Of a DNA stretch of 64,000 nt, positions 27,109 through 35,424 are shown piece by piece (within the stretch, counting starts at the first letter, position 1; every line of letters starts with the position of its first letter). This DNA is from Clostridia bacterium. Lineage in GTDB: Bacteria; Bacillota; DSM-521; Neomoorellales; Neomoorellaceae. The translations under genes and the position numbers were made by a program. The stretch lies in NCBI GenBank assembly GCA_030445865.1, contig JASUSV010000002.1, positions 1 through 64,000 on the forward strand. Reading direction: 5' to 3'. Below the pieces are notes generated by a model. That model ran no database searches, was not told the DNA's origin, and saw only the letters and a program-made list of their open reading frames with translations.

Positions 27109-27651
27109 ATGTCGCATGATACTTTGGATCCCGAGGTGCTGAAGAGAAAGATTCGCAACATCCCTGATTTCCCTAAAAAAGGGATTCTCTTCCGGGATAT
27201 TACGCCCTTGCTCCAGGACGGCCCTTTATTCAGCCGGGTAGTTGATGTGCTGGCAGAATATTGCCGGCAGAAGGAAGCCGAGGCCGTGGTGGCCATCGAA
27301 TCCAGGGGCTTTATATTTGCTAGCGCCCTGGCCGACCGGTTAAAAATTTCCTTTGTGCCTGTGCGTAAAGAGGGAAAATTACCGTATAAGACAAAAAAGG
27401 TCTGCTATTCTTTAGAGTACGGAGAGGAATGTGTAGAAATTCACGAGGATTCTTTTAAAAAAGGTAGCCGGGTGGTTATTATTGACGACCTTCTGGCTAC
27501 GGGGGGAACTGCGGCTGCTACCACAGAACTGGTAGAGGCTTGCGGAGGAGAAGTTCAGGGCCTGGCTTTTGTAATTGAGCTGGTTCCTCTTAAGGGTAGA
27601 GAGAAGCTGAAAAAATACGACGTTTTTACTATCGTTCGATACGAAGAGTAG
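27109..27651 (+). CDS. apt: Adenine phosphoribosyltransferase
   Basis: Converts adenine and PRPP to AMP, 180 aa. The PRPP loop VVIIDDLLATGGTAAA is near residues 120-135. It directly precedes two methylthioadenosine-phosphorylase family genes, so the adenine released by the first of these can be recycled here. The 65-bp gap before it has a CCCGG/CCGGG hairpin without a T-tract. Confidence 0.95.
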   Translation: MSHDTLDPEVLKRKIRNIPDFPKKGILFRDITPLLQDGPLFSRVVDVLAEYCRQKEAEAVVAIESRGFIFASALADRLKISFVPVRKEGKLPYKTKKVCYSLEYGEECVEIHEDSFKKGSRVVIIDDLLATGGTAAATTELVEACGGEVQGLAFVIELVPLKGREKLKKYDVFTIVRYEE

Positions 27652-27664
27652 GAGGGTGAGGAAG

Positions 27665-28459
27665 ATGCAGGCGGACATCGGCATTTTTGGCGGGTCCGGT
27701 TTTTATAGCTTTTTGGATAATATTGAAGAAGTTAAAATTGAGACCCCTTATGGCCCCCCCAGCGATAAAATCGCCATCGCCGAATTTAAAGGCAAAAAGG
27801 TGGCTTTTCTACCCCGGCACGGGAAAGAACATACCCTGCCGCCTCACGCCATTAATTACCGGGCCAATATTTATGCCATGTACAAGCTGGGAGTCAAGAG
27901 GATTATAGGTCCCTGTGCTTCGGGAAGTTTGCAACCCCATATCAAGCCCGGAGATTTTGTAATTTGCGACCAATTCGTGGACCGCACCTGGGGTAGGAAG
28001 GATACCTTTTATGACGGGCCTATAACTACCCATATTAGCGCAGCTGATCCTTACTGTCCTGAATTAAGGGGAATAATAATTGAGCAGGGCAGGAAACTGG
28101 GGCTTTCTATTCACCCCGCCGGAACGGTGGTGGTTATTCAGGGCCCGCGTTTTTCTACGCGCTCTGAGAGCCGGTGGTTTCAGAAAATGGGCTGGGAAGT
28201 CATAAACATGACGCAATACCCAGAATGCATCTTGGCCCGCGAACTTGGAATTTGTTACGCCAACATTTCTTTAATTACCGATTATGATGTAGGGCTGGAA
28301 GGGCAGGAAGACATCCGTCCGGTCAGCCATGAAGAAGTTATTCGGGTTTTTAATGCCAATAACGAAAAATTGCGCACTTTACTTTACGCCGTTATAGAGG
28401 CGCTGGATACGGAGAGAAAATGTTCTTGCGACAAAGCCTTAACCACAGCGCGGATATAA
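27665..28459 (+). CDS. mtnP: S-methyl-5'-thioadenosine phosphorylase (adenine type)
   Basis: Phosphorolyses methylthioadenosine to adenine and methylthioribose-1-phosphate, 264 aa. Motifs GGSGFY, LPRHGKEHTLPPHAINYRAN and GPRFSTRSES are family hallmarks. The base-site segment reads LITDYDVG: the two aspartates match those that bind the adenine amino group and N7 in MTAP. The ATG at 27665 lies eight bases after GGAGGG; an earlier GTG is inside that site. It lies 13 bp behind apt. Confidence 0.92.
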   Translation: MQADIGIFGGSGFYSFLDNIEEVKIETPYGPPSDKIAIAEFKGKKVAFLPRHGKEHTLPPHAINYRANIYAMYKLGVKRIIGPCASGSLQPHIKPGDFVICDQFVDRTWGRKDTFYDGPITTHISAADPYCPELRGIIIEQGRKLGLSIHPAGTVVVIQGPRFSTRSESRWFQKMGWEVINMTQYPECILARELGICYANISLITDYDVGLEGQEDIRPVSHEEVIRVFNANNEKLRTLLYAVIEALDTERKCSCDKALTTARI

Positions 28460-28478
28460 TGCAGAAAGAGGGAATAAG

Positions 28479-29267
28479 ATGAAGGTTGCCATTATCGGCG
28501 GCACTGGTTTATACGATTCCGGCCTGGTGGCTGGGATTCAAAGGGAAATTGTAGAAACGCCTTATGGCCGGGTGGCCCTACTTACGGGGGCGCTAGAAAA
28601 CGGCCGGGAAATAGTATTTCTGGCGCGTCACGGCGAGGGCCACTCCGTACCGCCGCACCGGGTCAACTACCGGGCCAATATTGCGGCGCTAAAAAAAATA
28701 GGAGCGGAAGCCATACTGGCTACGGCAGCGGTAGGTTCCCTTAACCGGGCTATGGCTCCCGGAAATCTGGCCCTGGTGGACCAGTTTCTGGACTTTACCA
28801 AAAGCCGCCCCATGACTTTTTTTGAAGGGGGAGAAACGGGCGTCGTACATATTGATATGACCGAACCATACTGCCCCGAACTACGCCGCACCTTGGCCGA
28901 AGCCGCCTCGAGTATCCCCGGTCTAATAGTTCACCGCTCCGGGACTTACGTCTGTACCGAGGGACCCCGCTTTGAGACGCCAGCCGAGATCGAGATGTTT
29001 CGCCGCCTGGGCGGCGATATAGTCGGCATGACAGGCGTTCCCGAAGTCGTCCTCGCGCGCGAGGCCGGGATCTGCTATGCTGCCGTGGCCGTCATCACTA
29101 ACTATGCTGCCGGCCTGGCCGGAGTCGCCTTATCTCATGCCGAAGTAGTCGCCAAAGTTGGGCAGCAGTCCGGGAGCTTAAAAGAACTGCTCCTAAAGGC
29201 GGCGGCGGAATTACCGGTAGAACGCCGTTGCCAGTGCAGGAACATACCCGAGGCAATAAAGCTTTAA
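28479..29267 (+). CDS. MTAP-family phosphorylase, probably methylthioinosine/6-oxopurine specific
   Basis: A 262-aa paralogue of the preceding gene with GGTGLY, ARHGEGHSVPPHRVNYRAN and GPRFETPAEI intact. The base-site segment reads VITNYAAG, so asparagine and alanine replace the two aspartates of the adenine type. In this superfamily Asn at that place goes with 6-oxopurines, as in methylthioinosine phosphorylase and PNP. The next gene is an MTA/SAH deaminase, which would supply methylthioinosine. Function is inferred from these residues and the neighbour; generic purine nucleoside phosphorylase is the alternative. Confidence 0.82.
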   Translation: MKVAIIGGTGLYDSGLVAGIQREIVETPYGRVALLTGALENGREIVFLARHGEGHSVPPHRVNYRANIAALKKIGAEAILATAAVGSLNRAMAPGNLALVDQFLDFTKSRPMTFFEGGETGVVHIDMTEPYCPELRRTLAEAASSIPGLIVHRSGTYVCTEGPRFETPAEIEMFRRLGGDIVGMTGVPEVVLAREAGICYAAVAVITNYAAGLAGVALSHAEVVAKVGQQSGSLKELLLKAAAELPVERRCQCRNIPEAIKL

Positions 29268-29289
29268 AGTACGCCAGGAGCGATATATA

Positions 29290-30579
29290 ATGGCCAGGTT
29301 GCTCGTTAAAGATTGCATCATTATCCCTATTACCGGCGAAGTAATTTCGGAAGGGGTAATTGCTATAGAAGATGACCAGCTGTTTTACGTCGGCCCTGCT
29401 AGGGGGCTGCCCCCCGAATGGGTGGCGGATGAAGTTATAGAAGCCCGGGACCGGGTGGCCCTCCCGGGGCTGATAAATGCCCATACCCATGCAGCCATGA
29501 CTTTGTTGCGCAATTTTGCCGACGATTTACCTTTAAAAACCTGGCTGGAAGAGAAAATATGGCCCCAAGAAGCTAAGCTGGAACGTCAGGATATTTACTG
29601 GGGTACTCAACTTGCTCTTCTCGAAATGCTTCGCAGCGGTACCACCACCTTCGCCGACATGTATTTCCATATGGAGGCCGTGGCCGAAGCGGTAATAGCT
29701 TCAGGCATGAGGGCCTGCCTGGCCCGGGGGCTCATAGGCTACCAGGACCGGTTAGGCCTGCGCCTCCGGAGCGCCGAAGCCTTTGCCCGGCAATGGCAGG
29801 GAGCCGGCGAAGGCCGGGTTACTACCATGCTGGGTCCGCATGCGCCCTATACCTGCCCACCGGAATATTTAAAAAAAGTTATGGCAGCGGCAGAGAGGGT
29901 TGGCGTAGGTCTACATATTCACCTGGCGGAGACGCGGGGAGAAGTGGAGGAAATGCGCCGGCAATACGGTCGAACGCCGGTAGAGCTTATGGAAAGCTTG
30001 GGGCTTTTTGAATTGCCTGCCGTGGCCGCCCACTGCGTCCACCTAACGCCGCTGGAGATAGAAATCCTGGCGAGGCGGGGGGTTGGCGTGGCCCATTGCC
30101 CTGAGAGCAATTTGAAGCTGGGCAGCGGGATAGCCCCGGTCAGCGAGATGTTATCTAAAGGAGTAAAGGTTGGTATCGGTACCGATAGCGCGGCCAGTAA
30201 CAACAACCTGGATATGTTGGAGGAAACCCGGCTTGCGGCTTTGCTGGCCAAGGGTTTGTGTCAGGAACCCACGCTTATCCCGGCTGCCCGGGCGTTGCAG
30301 ATGGCTACCCTCAACGGTGCCGCGGCCCTAGGCCTAGAGGACAAAATAGGTAGCCTGGAGGCAGGGAAAAAGGCGGACGTCGTCCTAATAAACCTCAAAC
30401 AGCCCCATCTCTATCCCGTATATGACCCGCAGGCCAGCCTGGTTTATGCCGCCAGGGGCAGCGATGTGGAGACGGTCATCGTTAACGGGAAGGTTCTCAT
30501 GTACAAGGGAGAGGTGCGGACGATTGATGAGGATAAAGTGATGGCGGAAGTCTCCCGGTGCATAGAGAAATTTTCTTGA
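29290..30579 (+). CDS. mtaD: 5'-methylthioadenosine/S-adenosylhomocysteine deaminase
   Basis: Amidohydrolase-fold enzyme, 429 aa, that deaminates MTA, SAH or adenosine at N6. Metal and catalytic residues appear as NAHTHAAM (about 60), HIHLAETRGEVEE (about 205), AAHCVHL (about 248) and GTDSAASNN (about 300). It sits 22 bp behind the NYA-type phosphorylase, so the two probably act in sequence. The -35 box of the ylxM-ffh promoter overlaps its last codons. Confidence 0.92.
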   Translation: MARLLVKDCIIIPITGEVISEGVIAIEDDQLFYVGPARGLPPEWVADEVIEARDRVALPGLINAHTHAAMTLLRNFADDLPLKTWLEEKIWPQEAKLERQDIYWGTQLALLEMLRSGTTTFADMYFHMEAVAEAVIASGMRACLARGLIGYQDRLGLRLRSAEAFARQWQGAGEGRVTTMLGPHAPYTCPPEYLKKVMAAAERVGVGLHIHLAETRGEVEEMRRQYGRTPVELMESLGLFELPAVAAHCVHLTPLEIEILARRGVGVAHCPESNLKLGSGIAPVSEMLSKGVKVGIGTDSAASNNNLDMLEETRLAALLAKGLCQEPTLIPAARALQMATLNGAAALGLEDKIGSLEAGKKADVVLINLKQPHLYPVYDPQASLVYAARGSDVETVIVNGKVLMYKGEVRTIDEDKVMAEVSRCIEKFS

Positions 30580-30605
30580 CTCTCATCCGCCCCTTTCTAT
30601 ATAAT
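30576..30605 (+). promoter_or_regulatory. Sigma-A promoter for ylxM-ffh
   Basis: TTGACT (30576-30581) and a perfect TATAAT (30600-30605) with an 18-bp spacer. The -35 lies across the mtaD stop codon. It should drive the ylxM-ffh and ribosomal gene block. Confidence 0.8.
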
Positions 30606-30643
30606 AGGCCTGTAAAAGTTAAGGCCTTGACAGGATATTTGCT

Positions 30644-31012
30644 ATGCTGGAAAAGTTAACGCGTATCGCCCGCCTCCTTGATTTTTACGGGCCGCTGTTG
30701 ACTCCCAAGCAAAGGGAATGGCTGGAACTACATTATTACCATGATTTTTCCCTGAGAGAAATAGCTTCGGCCTCCGGCGTAAGCCGCCAGGCGGTTCATG
30801 ATGGCATCCAGCGGGCAGAAAAGTTGCTTGAAGGCTATGAATCTAAGCTGGGTTTTCTGGCCCGTTATCAGGTGGAGAAGGAAAAACTAGAGGAAGTGGC
30901 GCGATCCCTGGAATTCTATAGTCAAGGTGGCGGCGAGGAATTGCTCCGGCGTTCTATAAAAATAGTGGACGAACTCTTAAATTTGCCGGAAGGTAATTTT
31001 GGTAGGGGGTGA
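30644..31012 (+). CDS. ylxM: YlxM/p13 family HTH protein (UPF0122)
   Basis: A 122-aa DNA-binding-like protein with a sigma-70 region 4-type HTH, LREIASASGVSRQAVHDGIQRAEKLL (about residues 36-61). Members of this family are encoded next to ffh and modulate the SRP pathway. Its stop overlaps the ffh ribosome site, so the pair is coupled. Confidence 0.92.
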   Translation: MLEKLTRIARLLDFYGPLLTPKQREWLELHYYHDFSLREIASASGVSRQAVHDGIQRAEKLLEGYESKLGFLARYQVEKEKLEEVARSLEFYSQGGGEELLRRSIKIVDELLNLPEGNFGRG

Positions 31013-31016
31013 AGGA

Positions 31017-32363
31017 GTGGCCGTTTTTGCCTCCCTTGCCGAAAGGCTGCAGGCTACATTTCAAAAATTGCGGGGCCGGGGTAAGCTCAGCGAGGCCGAT
31101 GTCACTGCAGCCCTGCGGGAAATTCGCCTCGCTTTGCTGGAAGCCGACGTAAACTTTAAGGTAGTTAAGGATTTTGTGGATAAAGTGAAGAGCCGGGCTA
31201 TCGGCCAGGAAGTCCTGCAGAGTTTAACTCCCGCTCAGCAGGTTATTAAAATTGTTTATGAAGAATTGACGGCGCTTATGGGCGGCAGCCAGAGCAAACT
31301 CATCTTTGCTTCTCACCCGCCGACGGTTATTCTTATGGTCGGTCTTCAGGGTTCCGGAAAAACCACTACTGCGGCCAAACTGGCCCGCTTTTTAACCAGG
31401 CAAGGCCACCGCCCCCTCCTCGCGGCGGCCGACATCTATCGGCCGGCGGCCATTAAACAACTTCAGGTCCTGGGTGGCCAGTTGGGTGTACCGGTTTTTA
31501 GCCTTGGAGATGAAGTTAAGCCCCCGGCCATAGCTGGCGCTGCCGTGGAGCACGCACGCAGCCAGGGGCGAGACGTGGTTATTGTTGATACTGCCGGTCG
31601 TTTGCACATTGATGCCGAGATGATGGCTGAGTTAGCAGAGATAAAACATGCGGTTTCTCCCCATGAGATTCTCTTAGTTCTGGATGCCATGACCGGTCAG
31701 GACGCCGTGCGCGTGGCTGACGAATTTCATCGCCAACTGAATTTAACCGGCGTTATACTGACCAAGTTAGATGGCGATGCCCGGGGTGGCGCCGCCCTGA
31801 CGGTGCGGGCGGTTACTGGTTGCCCTATTAAGTTTATCGGCGTAGGGGAAAAAGCCGGTGCCTTGGAAGCTTTTCACCCCGAACGCCTGGCTGCCCGCAT
31901 TCTGGGTATGGGAGATGTGCTTACTTTAATTGAAAAGGCCCAGGCGAATATAGATGCCCAGAAGGCCAAGGAACTGGAGCGCAAGGTTAGGCAACAACAA
32001 TTTACCCTGGAGGATTTCCTGGAACAGCTAAAGCAGTTAAAGCAAATGGGGCCTTTAGATGAACTTCTCAGCCTTTTGCCGGGCATTGGCAAAGTGAAAC
32101 AACTCAAAGATTTAAAAGTTGACCCTAAAGAGCTGCTGCATATTGAGGCTATAATCCAATCCATGACGCCGGAAGAACGGCGGAATCCCGATATTATTAA
32201 TGGGAGTCGCAAGCGCCGCATTGCTGCTGGCAGCGGCGTTAAAGTCCAGGATGTCAACCGTCTGCTTAAACAATTTGCCGATGCTCAGCAGCTAATGCGG
32301 CAATTTGGTCAGCTCGCAGGCGGTAAAAGAAAGGGTAGCGGGAAAATTAAGCTACCGTGGTAA
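31017..32363 (+). CDS. ffh: Signal recognition particle protein Ffh
   Basis: SRP54 GTPase that binds signal peptides and 4.5S/scRNA, 448 aa. N domain, then G domain with GLQGSGKTTTAAKLA (about 105), DTAGRLH (about 190) and TKLDGDARGG (about 247), then a methionine-containing M domain from about 300 that includes GSRKRRIAAGSG for RNA contact. GTG at 31017 was chosen from the AGGGGGTGA spacing. No SRP RNA gene was seen in this window. Confidence 0.96.
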   Translation: MAVFASLAERLQATFQKLRGRGKLSEADVTAALREIRLALLEADVNFKVVKDFVDKVKSRAIGQEVLQSLTPAQQVIKIVYEELTALMGGSQSKLIFASHPPTVILMVGLQGSGKTTTAAKLARFLTRQGHRPLLAAADIYRPAAIKQLQVLGGQLGVPVFSLGDEVKPPAIAGAAVEHARSQGRDVVIVDTAGRLHIDAEMMAELAEIKHAVSPHEILLVLDAMTGQDAVRVADEFHRQLNLTGVILTKLDGDARGGAALTVRAVTGCPIKFIGVGEKAGALEAFHPERLAARILGMGDVLTLIEKAQANIDAQKAKELERKVRQQQFTLEDFLEQLKQLKQMGPLDELLSLLPGIGKVKQLKDLKVDPKELLHIEAIIQSMTPEERRNPDIINGSRKRRIAAGSGVKVQDVNRLLKQFADAQQLMRQFGQLAGGKRKGSGKIKLPW

Positions 32364-32410
32364 ATTATGATCAATCCCTTGCTTTGAACCTAAATTGGAG
32401 GTGATAACGT

Positions 32411-32683
32411 TTGGCTACCAAGATTAGGCTGAAGCGCATGGGCGCTAAAAAGACCCCTTTTTACCGGCTGGTGGTGGCAGATTCCCGTTCGCCGCGGGAT
32501 GGCCGGGTAATAGAAGAAATAGGGTATTACAATCCCTGCCGGAATCCCGAGGAAGTAAACATTGATGAGGAAAAAGCCCTGCGCTGGCTGATCACCGGGG
32601 CTCAGCCTTCAGATACGGCGCGGGCCTTGCTTAAGAAGACGGGTATATGGCAAAAATATACTGAAACGAGAAATGCTAAATAG
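32411..32683 (+). CDS. rpsP: Ribosomal protein bS16
   Basis: Small-subunit ribosomal protein, 90 aa, with the N-terminal [18 protein letters not shown] signature. TTG start with GGAGGTGAT upstream. First of the conserved rpsP-khpA-rimM-trmD-rplS series. Confidence 0.97.
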   Translation: MATKIRLKRMGAKKTPFYRLVVADSRSPRDGRVIEEIGYYNPCRNPEEVNIDEEKALRWLITGAQPSDTARALLKKTGIWQKYTETRNAK

Positions 32684-32704
32684 AACTCCGTAGGAGGGAG
32701 TACT

Positions 32705-32935
32705 GTGAAGGAATTAATAGAGCTCTTGGCCAAAGCTCTGGTTGACCACCCGGAAAAAGTCAGCGTAAACCAGATTGCCGGTGAAAAGGCGGTCATTCTG
32801 GAACTACGCGTTGATCCGGAAGATATGGGCAAAGTAATAGGCAAACAGGGTCGCATAGCCAAGGCAATCAGGACGGTAGCGAAAGCAGCAGCAGCTCGCG
32901 AGGGTAAAAGAGCGGTGGTGGAAATAATTCAGTAG
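32705..32935 (+). CDS. khpA: KH-domain RNA-binding protein KhpA
   Basis: A 76-aa single KH domain with the [15 protein letters not shown] loop near residues 40-54, which carries the GxxG RNA contact. KhpA works with KhpB in cell-envelope regulation in other Firmicutes. GTG start behind GGAGGG. Confidence 0.94.
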   Translation: MKELIELLAKALVDHPEKVSVNQIAGEKAVILELRVDPEDMGKVIGKQGRIAKAIRTVAKAAAAREGKRAVVEIIQ

Positions 32936-32937
32936 AA

Positions 32938-33453
32938 ATGGCCAGGCGGGTGAGCGTGGGGCAGATTGTTTCTACGCACGGTTACCGTGGGGAAGTATGT
33001 GTTTTGCCCTTGACCGATTTTCCCCAGCGCTTTCGGAGCGGCACTAGGTATTTCTTGGCCGACGACCTGGGGGAAAAGGAAGAAAGATTGACTTTAAAAA
33101 GGGCGCGGGCCAAGGGTAAAATGTTGTTGCTCACCTTTGCCGAGATCAATTCTTTAGAAGAGGCGGCCCGCCTGAAAGGAACTTATTTACAAGTTAACCC
33201 CGATGAGGTTGAGCCCTTGCCTCCCGGAAGTTATTACGCTTTTCAACTGTTGGGTGCTAAGGTTTATACTCATACAGGCCTTTACCTGGGCGAAATAGAA
33301 GACGTCTTCCGGACCGGCGCCAATGATGTGTGGCAGGTAAAAAGCGTTCAAGGTCAGGAAATCCTTCTGCCGGCCATTAGAGAAGTGATCCTGGAGGTAG
33401 ACCTGGAGAAAAAGCGCGTGAAAATAAATCCTTTGCCGGGTCTTTTAGATTGA
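32938..33453 (+). CDS. rimM: Ribosome maturation factor RimM
   Basis: Binds S19 and helps mature the 30S head, 171 aa. N-terminal barrel begins VGQIVSTHGYRGEV; C-terminal PRC barrel has LGEIEDVFRTGANDVWQVK and EILLPAIREVI. It follows khpA by 2 bp. Confidence 0.95.
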   Translation: MARRVSVGQIVSTHGYRGEVCVLPLTDFPQRFRSGTRYFLADDLGEKEERLTLKRARAKGKMLLLTFAEINSLEEAARLKGTYLQVNPDEVEPLPPGSYYAFQLLGAKVYTHTGLYLGEIEDVFRTGANDVWQVKSVQGQEILLPAIREVILEVDLEKKRVKINPLPGLLD

Positions 33454-33473
33454 ACTAGAAACGGTGGAAAAAG

Positions 33474-34214
33474 GTGCGCATCGATGTCTTAACCATTTTT
33501 CCGGGGATGTTCTCAGGCCCTCTTGATGAAAGCATAATCAAGAGGGCAAGAGAAAAGGGTATCCTGGAGATAAACTTAATAGATATCCGCGCCTTTTCCC
33601 AGGATAAACATCGATCGGTGGACGACTACCCTTATGGAGGCGGACCGGGGATGGTTATGCGCCCCGAGCCGATTTTTTTGGCGGTGGAAGCCTGCATTCC
33701 TCTGGGAGGGTCTTCTCCGGAAATAATACTTTTAACGCCCCAGGGAGAGCGTTTTAACCAACGCCTTGCCGGTGAACTGGCGGGGCAGGAACATTTGATT
33801 TTAATCTGTGGGCACTACGAAGGCGTAGATGAAAGGGTGCGCCAGGCCCTGGTTACCCGGGAAATATCTATTGGCGACTACGTGCTCACTGGCGGCGAAC
33901 TTCCCGCTATGGTAATAATCGATGCCATTGCCCGCCTGCTCCCCGGCGTGCTGGGAGCTCCCGAGGGAACAGCCGAGGATTCTTTTTCCTGGGGCCTGCT
34001 GGAATACCCCCAGTATACCCGGCCTCGTATTTTCAGAGGCATGGAAGTGCCCCCCGTGCTTTTATCCGGCAACCACGAAGAGATCCGCCTCTGGCGCCGT
34101 CGCCAGGCGCTGAAACGTACCTGGCAGCGCCGCCCCGATCTCCTGGAAGTCGCTAATTTGAGCCAGGAAGACCGGCGCCTGTTGGCCGAGGTAGTTAGCG
34201 AGGGTGACGCTTAG
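33474..34214 (+). CDS. trmD: tRNA (guanine37-N1)-methyltransferase TrmD
   Basis: SPOUT-class enzyme that makes m1G37, 246 aa. The trefoil-knot motifs are [12 protein letters not shown] (about 110) and [16 protein letters not shown] (about 132), with the linker EYPQYTRP (about 180). GTG start at 33474. A 281-bp structured gap separates it from rplS. Confidence 0.96.
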   Translation: MRIDVLTIFPGMFSGPLDESIIKRAREKGILEINLIDIRAFSQDKHRSVDDYPYGGGPGMVMRPEPIFLAVEACIPLGGSSPEIILLTPQGERFNQRLAGELAGQEHLILICGHYEGVDERVRQALVTREISIGDYVLTGGELPAMVIIDAIARLLPGVLGAPEGTAEDSFSWGLLEYPQYTRPRIFRGMEVPPVLLSGNHEEIRLWRRRQALKRTWQRRPDLLEVANLSQEDRRLLAEVVSEGDA

Positions 34215-34218
34215 GGCT

Positions 34219-34420
34219 GATGAACCCGGAGTTCATCTGGGTGATCCCCAGTTTTCGCTGGGGGAGGCGTGCCTTGGCTTGAAAGCGAGGTTCCTTCCCC
34301 TTTGAATTTGCCGGGAAGTCCGCCTTAAGCTTTAAGGCCGAGCAAAAGTCCTGCCCGCGAGGATTTTAGAGCGAGCGTAAGCCAAAGCAGGCTGAAAAGT
34401 TGGGATGCGCCAGGATCCCA
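34219..34420 (+). ncRNA. Structured intergenic region between trmD and rplS
   Basis: A 200-nt stretch with many nested perfect helices: GATGAAC/GTTCATC (34219-34225 / 34231-34237), TGGG-tg-ATCC with GGATCCCA (34238-34247 / 34413-34420), CCCCAG/CTGGGG (34246-34251 / 34258-34263), TTGGCTT/AAGCCAA (34274-34280 / 34379-34385), GCCTTAA/TTAAGGC (34322-34328 / 34332-34338) and CCTGC/GCAGG (34350-34354 / 34387-34391). Some are mutually exclusive, as in a switch. It has no reading frame and lies upstream of the rplS promoter. I do not recognise the family. Confidence 0.4.
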
Positions 34421-34446
34421 TACCCACCCTAGCCAACAAAAGGTTG

Positions 34447-34455
34447 TGTTATAAT
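34447..34455 (+). promoter_or_regulatory. Extended -10 promoter for rplS
   Basis: TGTTATAAT lies 41 bp before the rplS start codon; no clear -35 is seen. It would give a leader of about 34 nt, too short for the known L19 leader structure. Confidence 0.65.
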
Positions 34456-34495
34456 ACTAATGTTAACCCACTAACAACGAAGGGAGTCTGTAAAT

Positions 34496-34843
34496 ATGGG
34501 AGTAATTGAAGCTCTAGGGCAAGAACAACTGCGAAAGGACCTTCCCTCCTTTAAGCCGGGCGATACCGTTAGGGTTTACGTTAAAGTTGTCGAGGGAGGC
34601 CGCGAGCGTATTCAGGTATTTGAGGGCGCGGTTATTGGCCGGCAGGGTAAAGGTATTCAGGAAACCTTTACCGTCAGAAGAATTTCTTATGGCGTGGCTG
34701 TGGAAAGAATTTTTCCCCTCCATTCGCCCCGGATCGAAAAAATCGAAGTTGTGCGGCAGGGCAGGGTTCGCCGGGCCAAATTATACTACCTCCGCAGCCG
34801 CACGGGGAAAGCAGCCCGGATTAAAAGCAACCGACAATCATAA
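34496..34843 (+). CDS. rplS: Ribosomal protein bL19
   Basis: Large-subunit protein at the 30S-50S interface, 115 aa. Signature segments [19 protein letters not shown] and [18 protein letters not shown] 12-bp perfect hairpin (34839-34868) overlaps its stop codon. Confidence 0.97.
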   Translation: MGVIEALGQEQLRKDLPSFKPGDTVRVYVKVVEGGRERIQVFEGAVIGRQGKGIQETFTVRRISYGVAVERIFPLHSPRIEKIEVVRQGRVRRAKLYYLRSRTGKAARIKSNRQS

Positions 34844-34868
34844 GGGACTGGTGCATCAGTCCCTTATG
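34839..34868 (+). terminator. Perfect hairpin overlapping the rplS stop
   Basis: CATAAGGGACTG pairs with CAGTCCCTTATG around a 6-nt loop. There is no T-tract, so it may stabilise the rplS mRNA end or attenuate rather than terminate fully. Confidence 0.55.
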
Positions 34869-34890
34869 CGGCTCTAGGGGGTCTATTTTA

Positions 34891-35415
34891 ATGGGGGAGT
34901 GCAAAAAAAGTTCTACCCTGGTGGATATTTTACAATCGGTTACGGTCGCTGCTATCTTGGCCTTCCTTATCCGGACTTTCCTTTTTACCCCGTTTTATAT
35001 TCCCTCCAAATCTATGGAGCCAACCCTTTACCCCAACGACAGGATTATCGTCAACCGCCTGGCCTACCGCTGGCACGAGCCGGAGCGTGGCGATGTAATT
35101 GTCTTTCGCTACCCCCTCGATCCCCAGAGGGATTACATTAAGCGCATAGTAGCCTTAGGCGGCGAAGAGATTGAAGCCAGGGGCGGCCACCTTTATGTTA
35201 ACGGCCGCAGACTAAACGAGGATTACCTGCCGAAAGGTGTAGTTCTTGAGGATTTTGGCCCTGTTAAAGTGCCGGAAGGATCTTATTTTATGATGGGCGA
35301 TAACCGCAAATATAGCGCCGACAGCAGGGTATGGGGCGCGCTGGAGCGCAAGTACATTCTCGGCAAAGCATTACTGGTTTTTTGGCCTCCCGATCATATT
35401 AAGCTAATTAAGTAG
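34891..35415 (+). CDS. lepB: Signal peptidase I
   Basis: Membrane-anchored serine protease that removes signal peptides, 174 aa. One N-terminal membrane helix (about 15-33), catalytic serine in PSKSMEPTL (about 40) and lysine in DYIKRIVALGG (about 80), and box E GDNRKYSADSR. The rplS-lepB-rbgA-rnhB order is conserved in Firmicutes. Confidence 0.96.
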   Translation: MGECKKSSTLVDILQSVTVAAILAFLIRTFLFTPFYIPSKSMEPTLYPNDRIIVNRLAYRWHEPERGDVIVFRYPLDPQRDYIKRIVALGGEEIEARGGHLYVNGRRLNEDYLPKGVVLEDFGPVKVPEGSYFMMGDNRKYSADSRVWGALERKYILGKALLVFWPPDHIKLIK

Positions 35416-35424
35416 GTGGGCAAT

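Noticed and set aside
34217-34292. Hammerhead ribozyme suggested by CTGATGA and a downstream GAAA
   Set aside because: The bases after the first possible stem II do not give the required GAAA core, and no cleavage-site stem arrangement fits.
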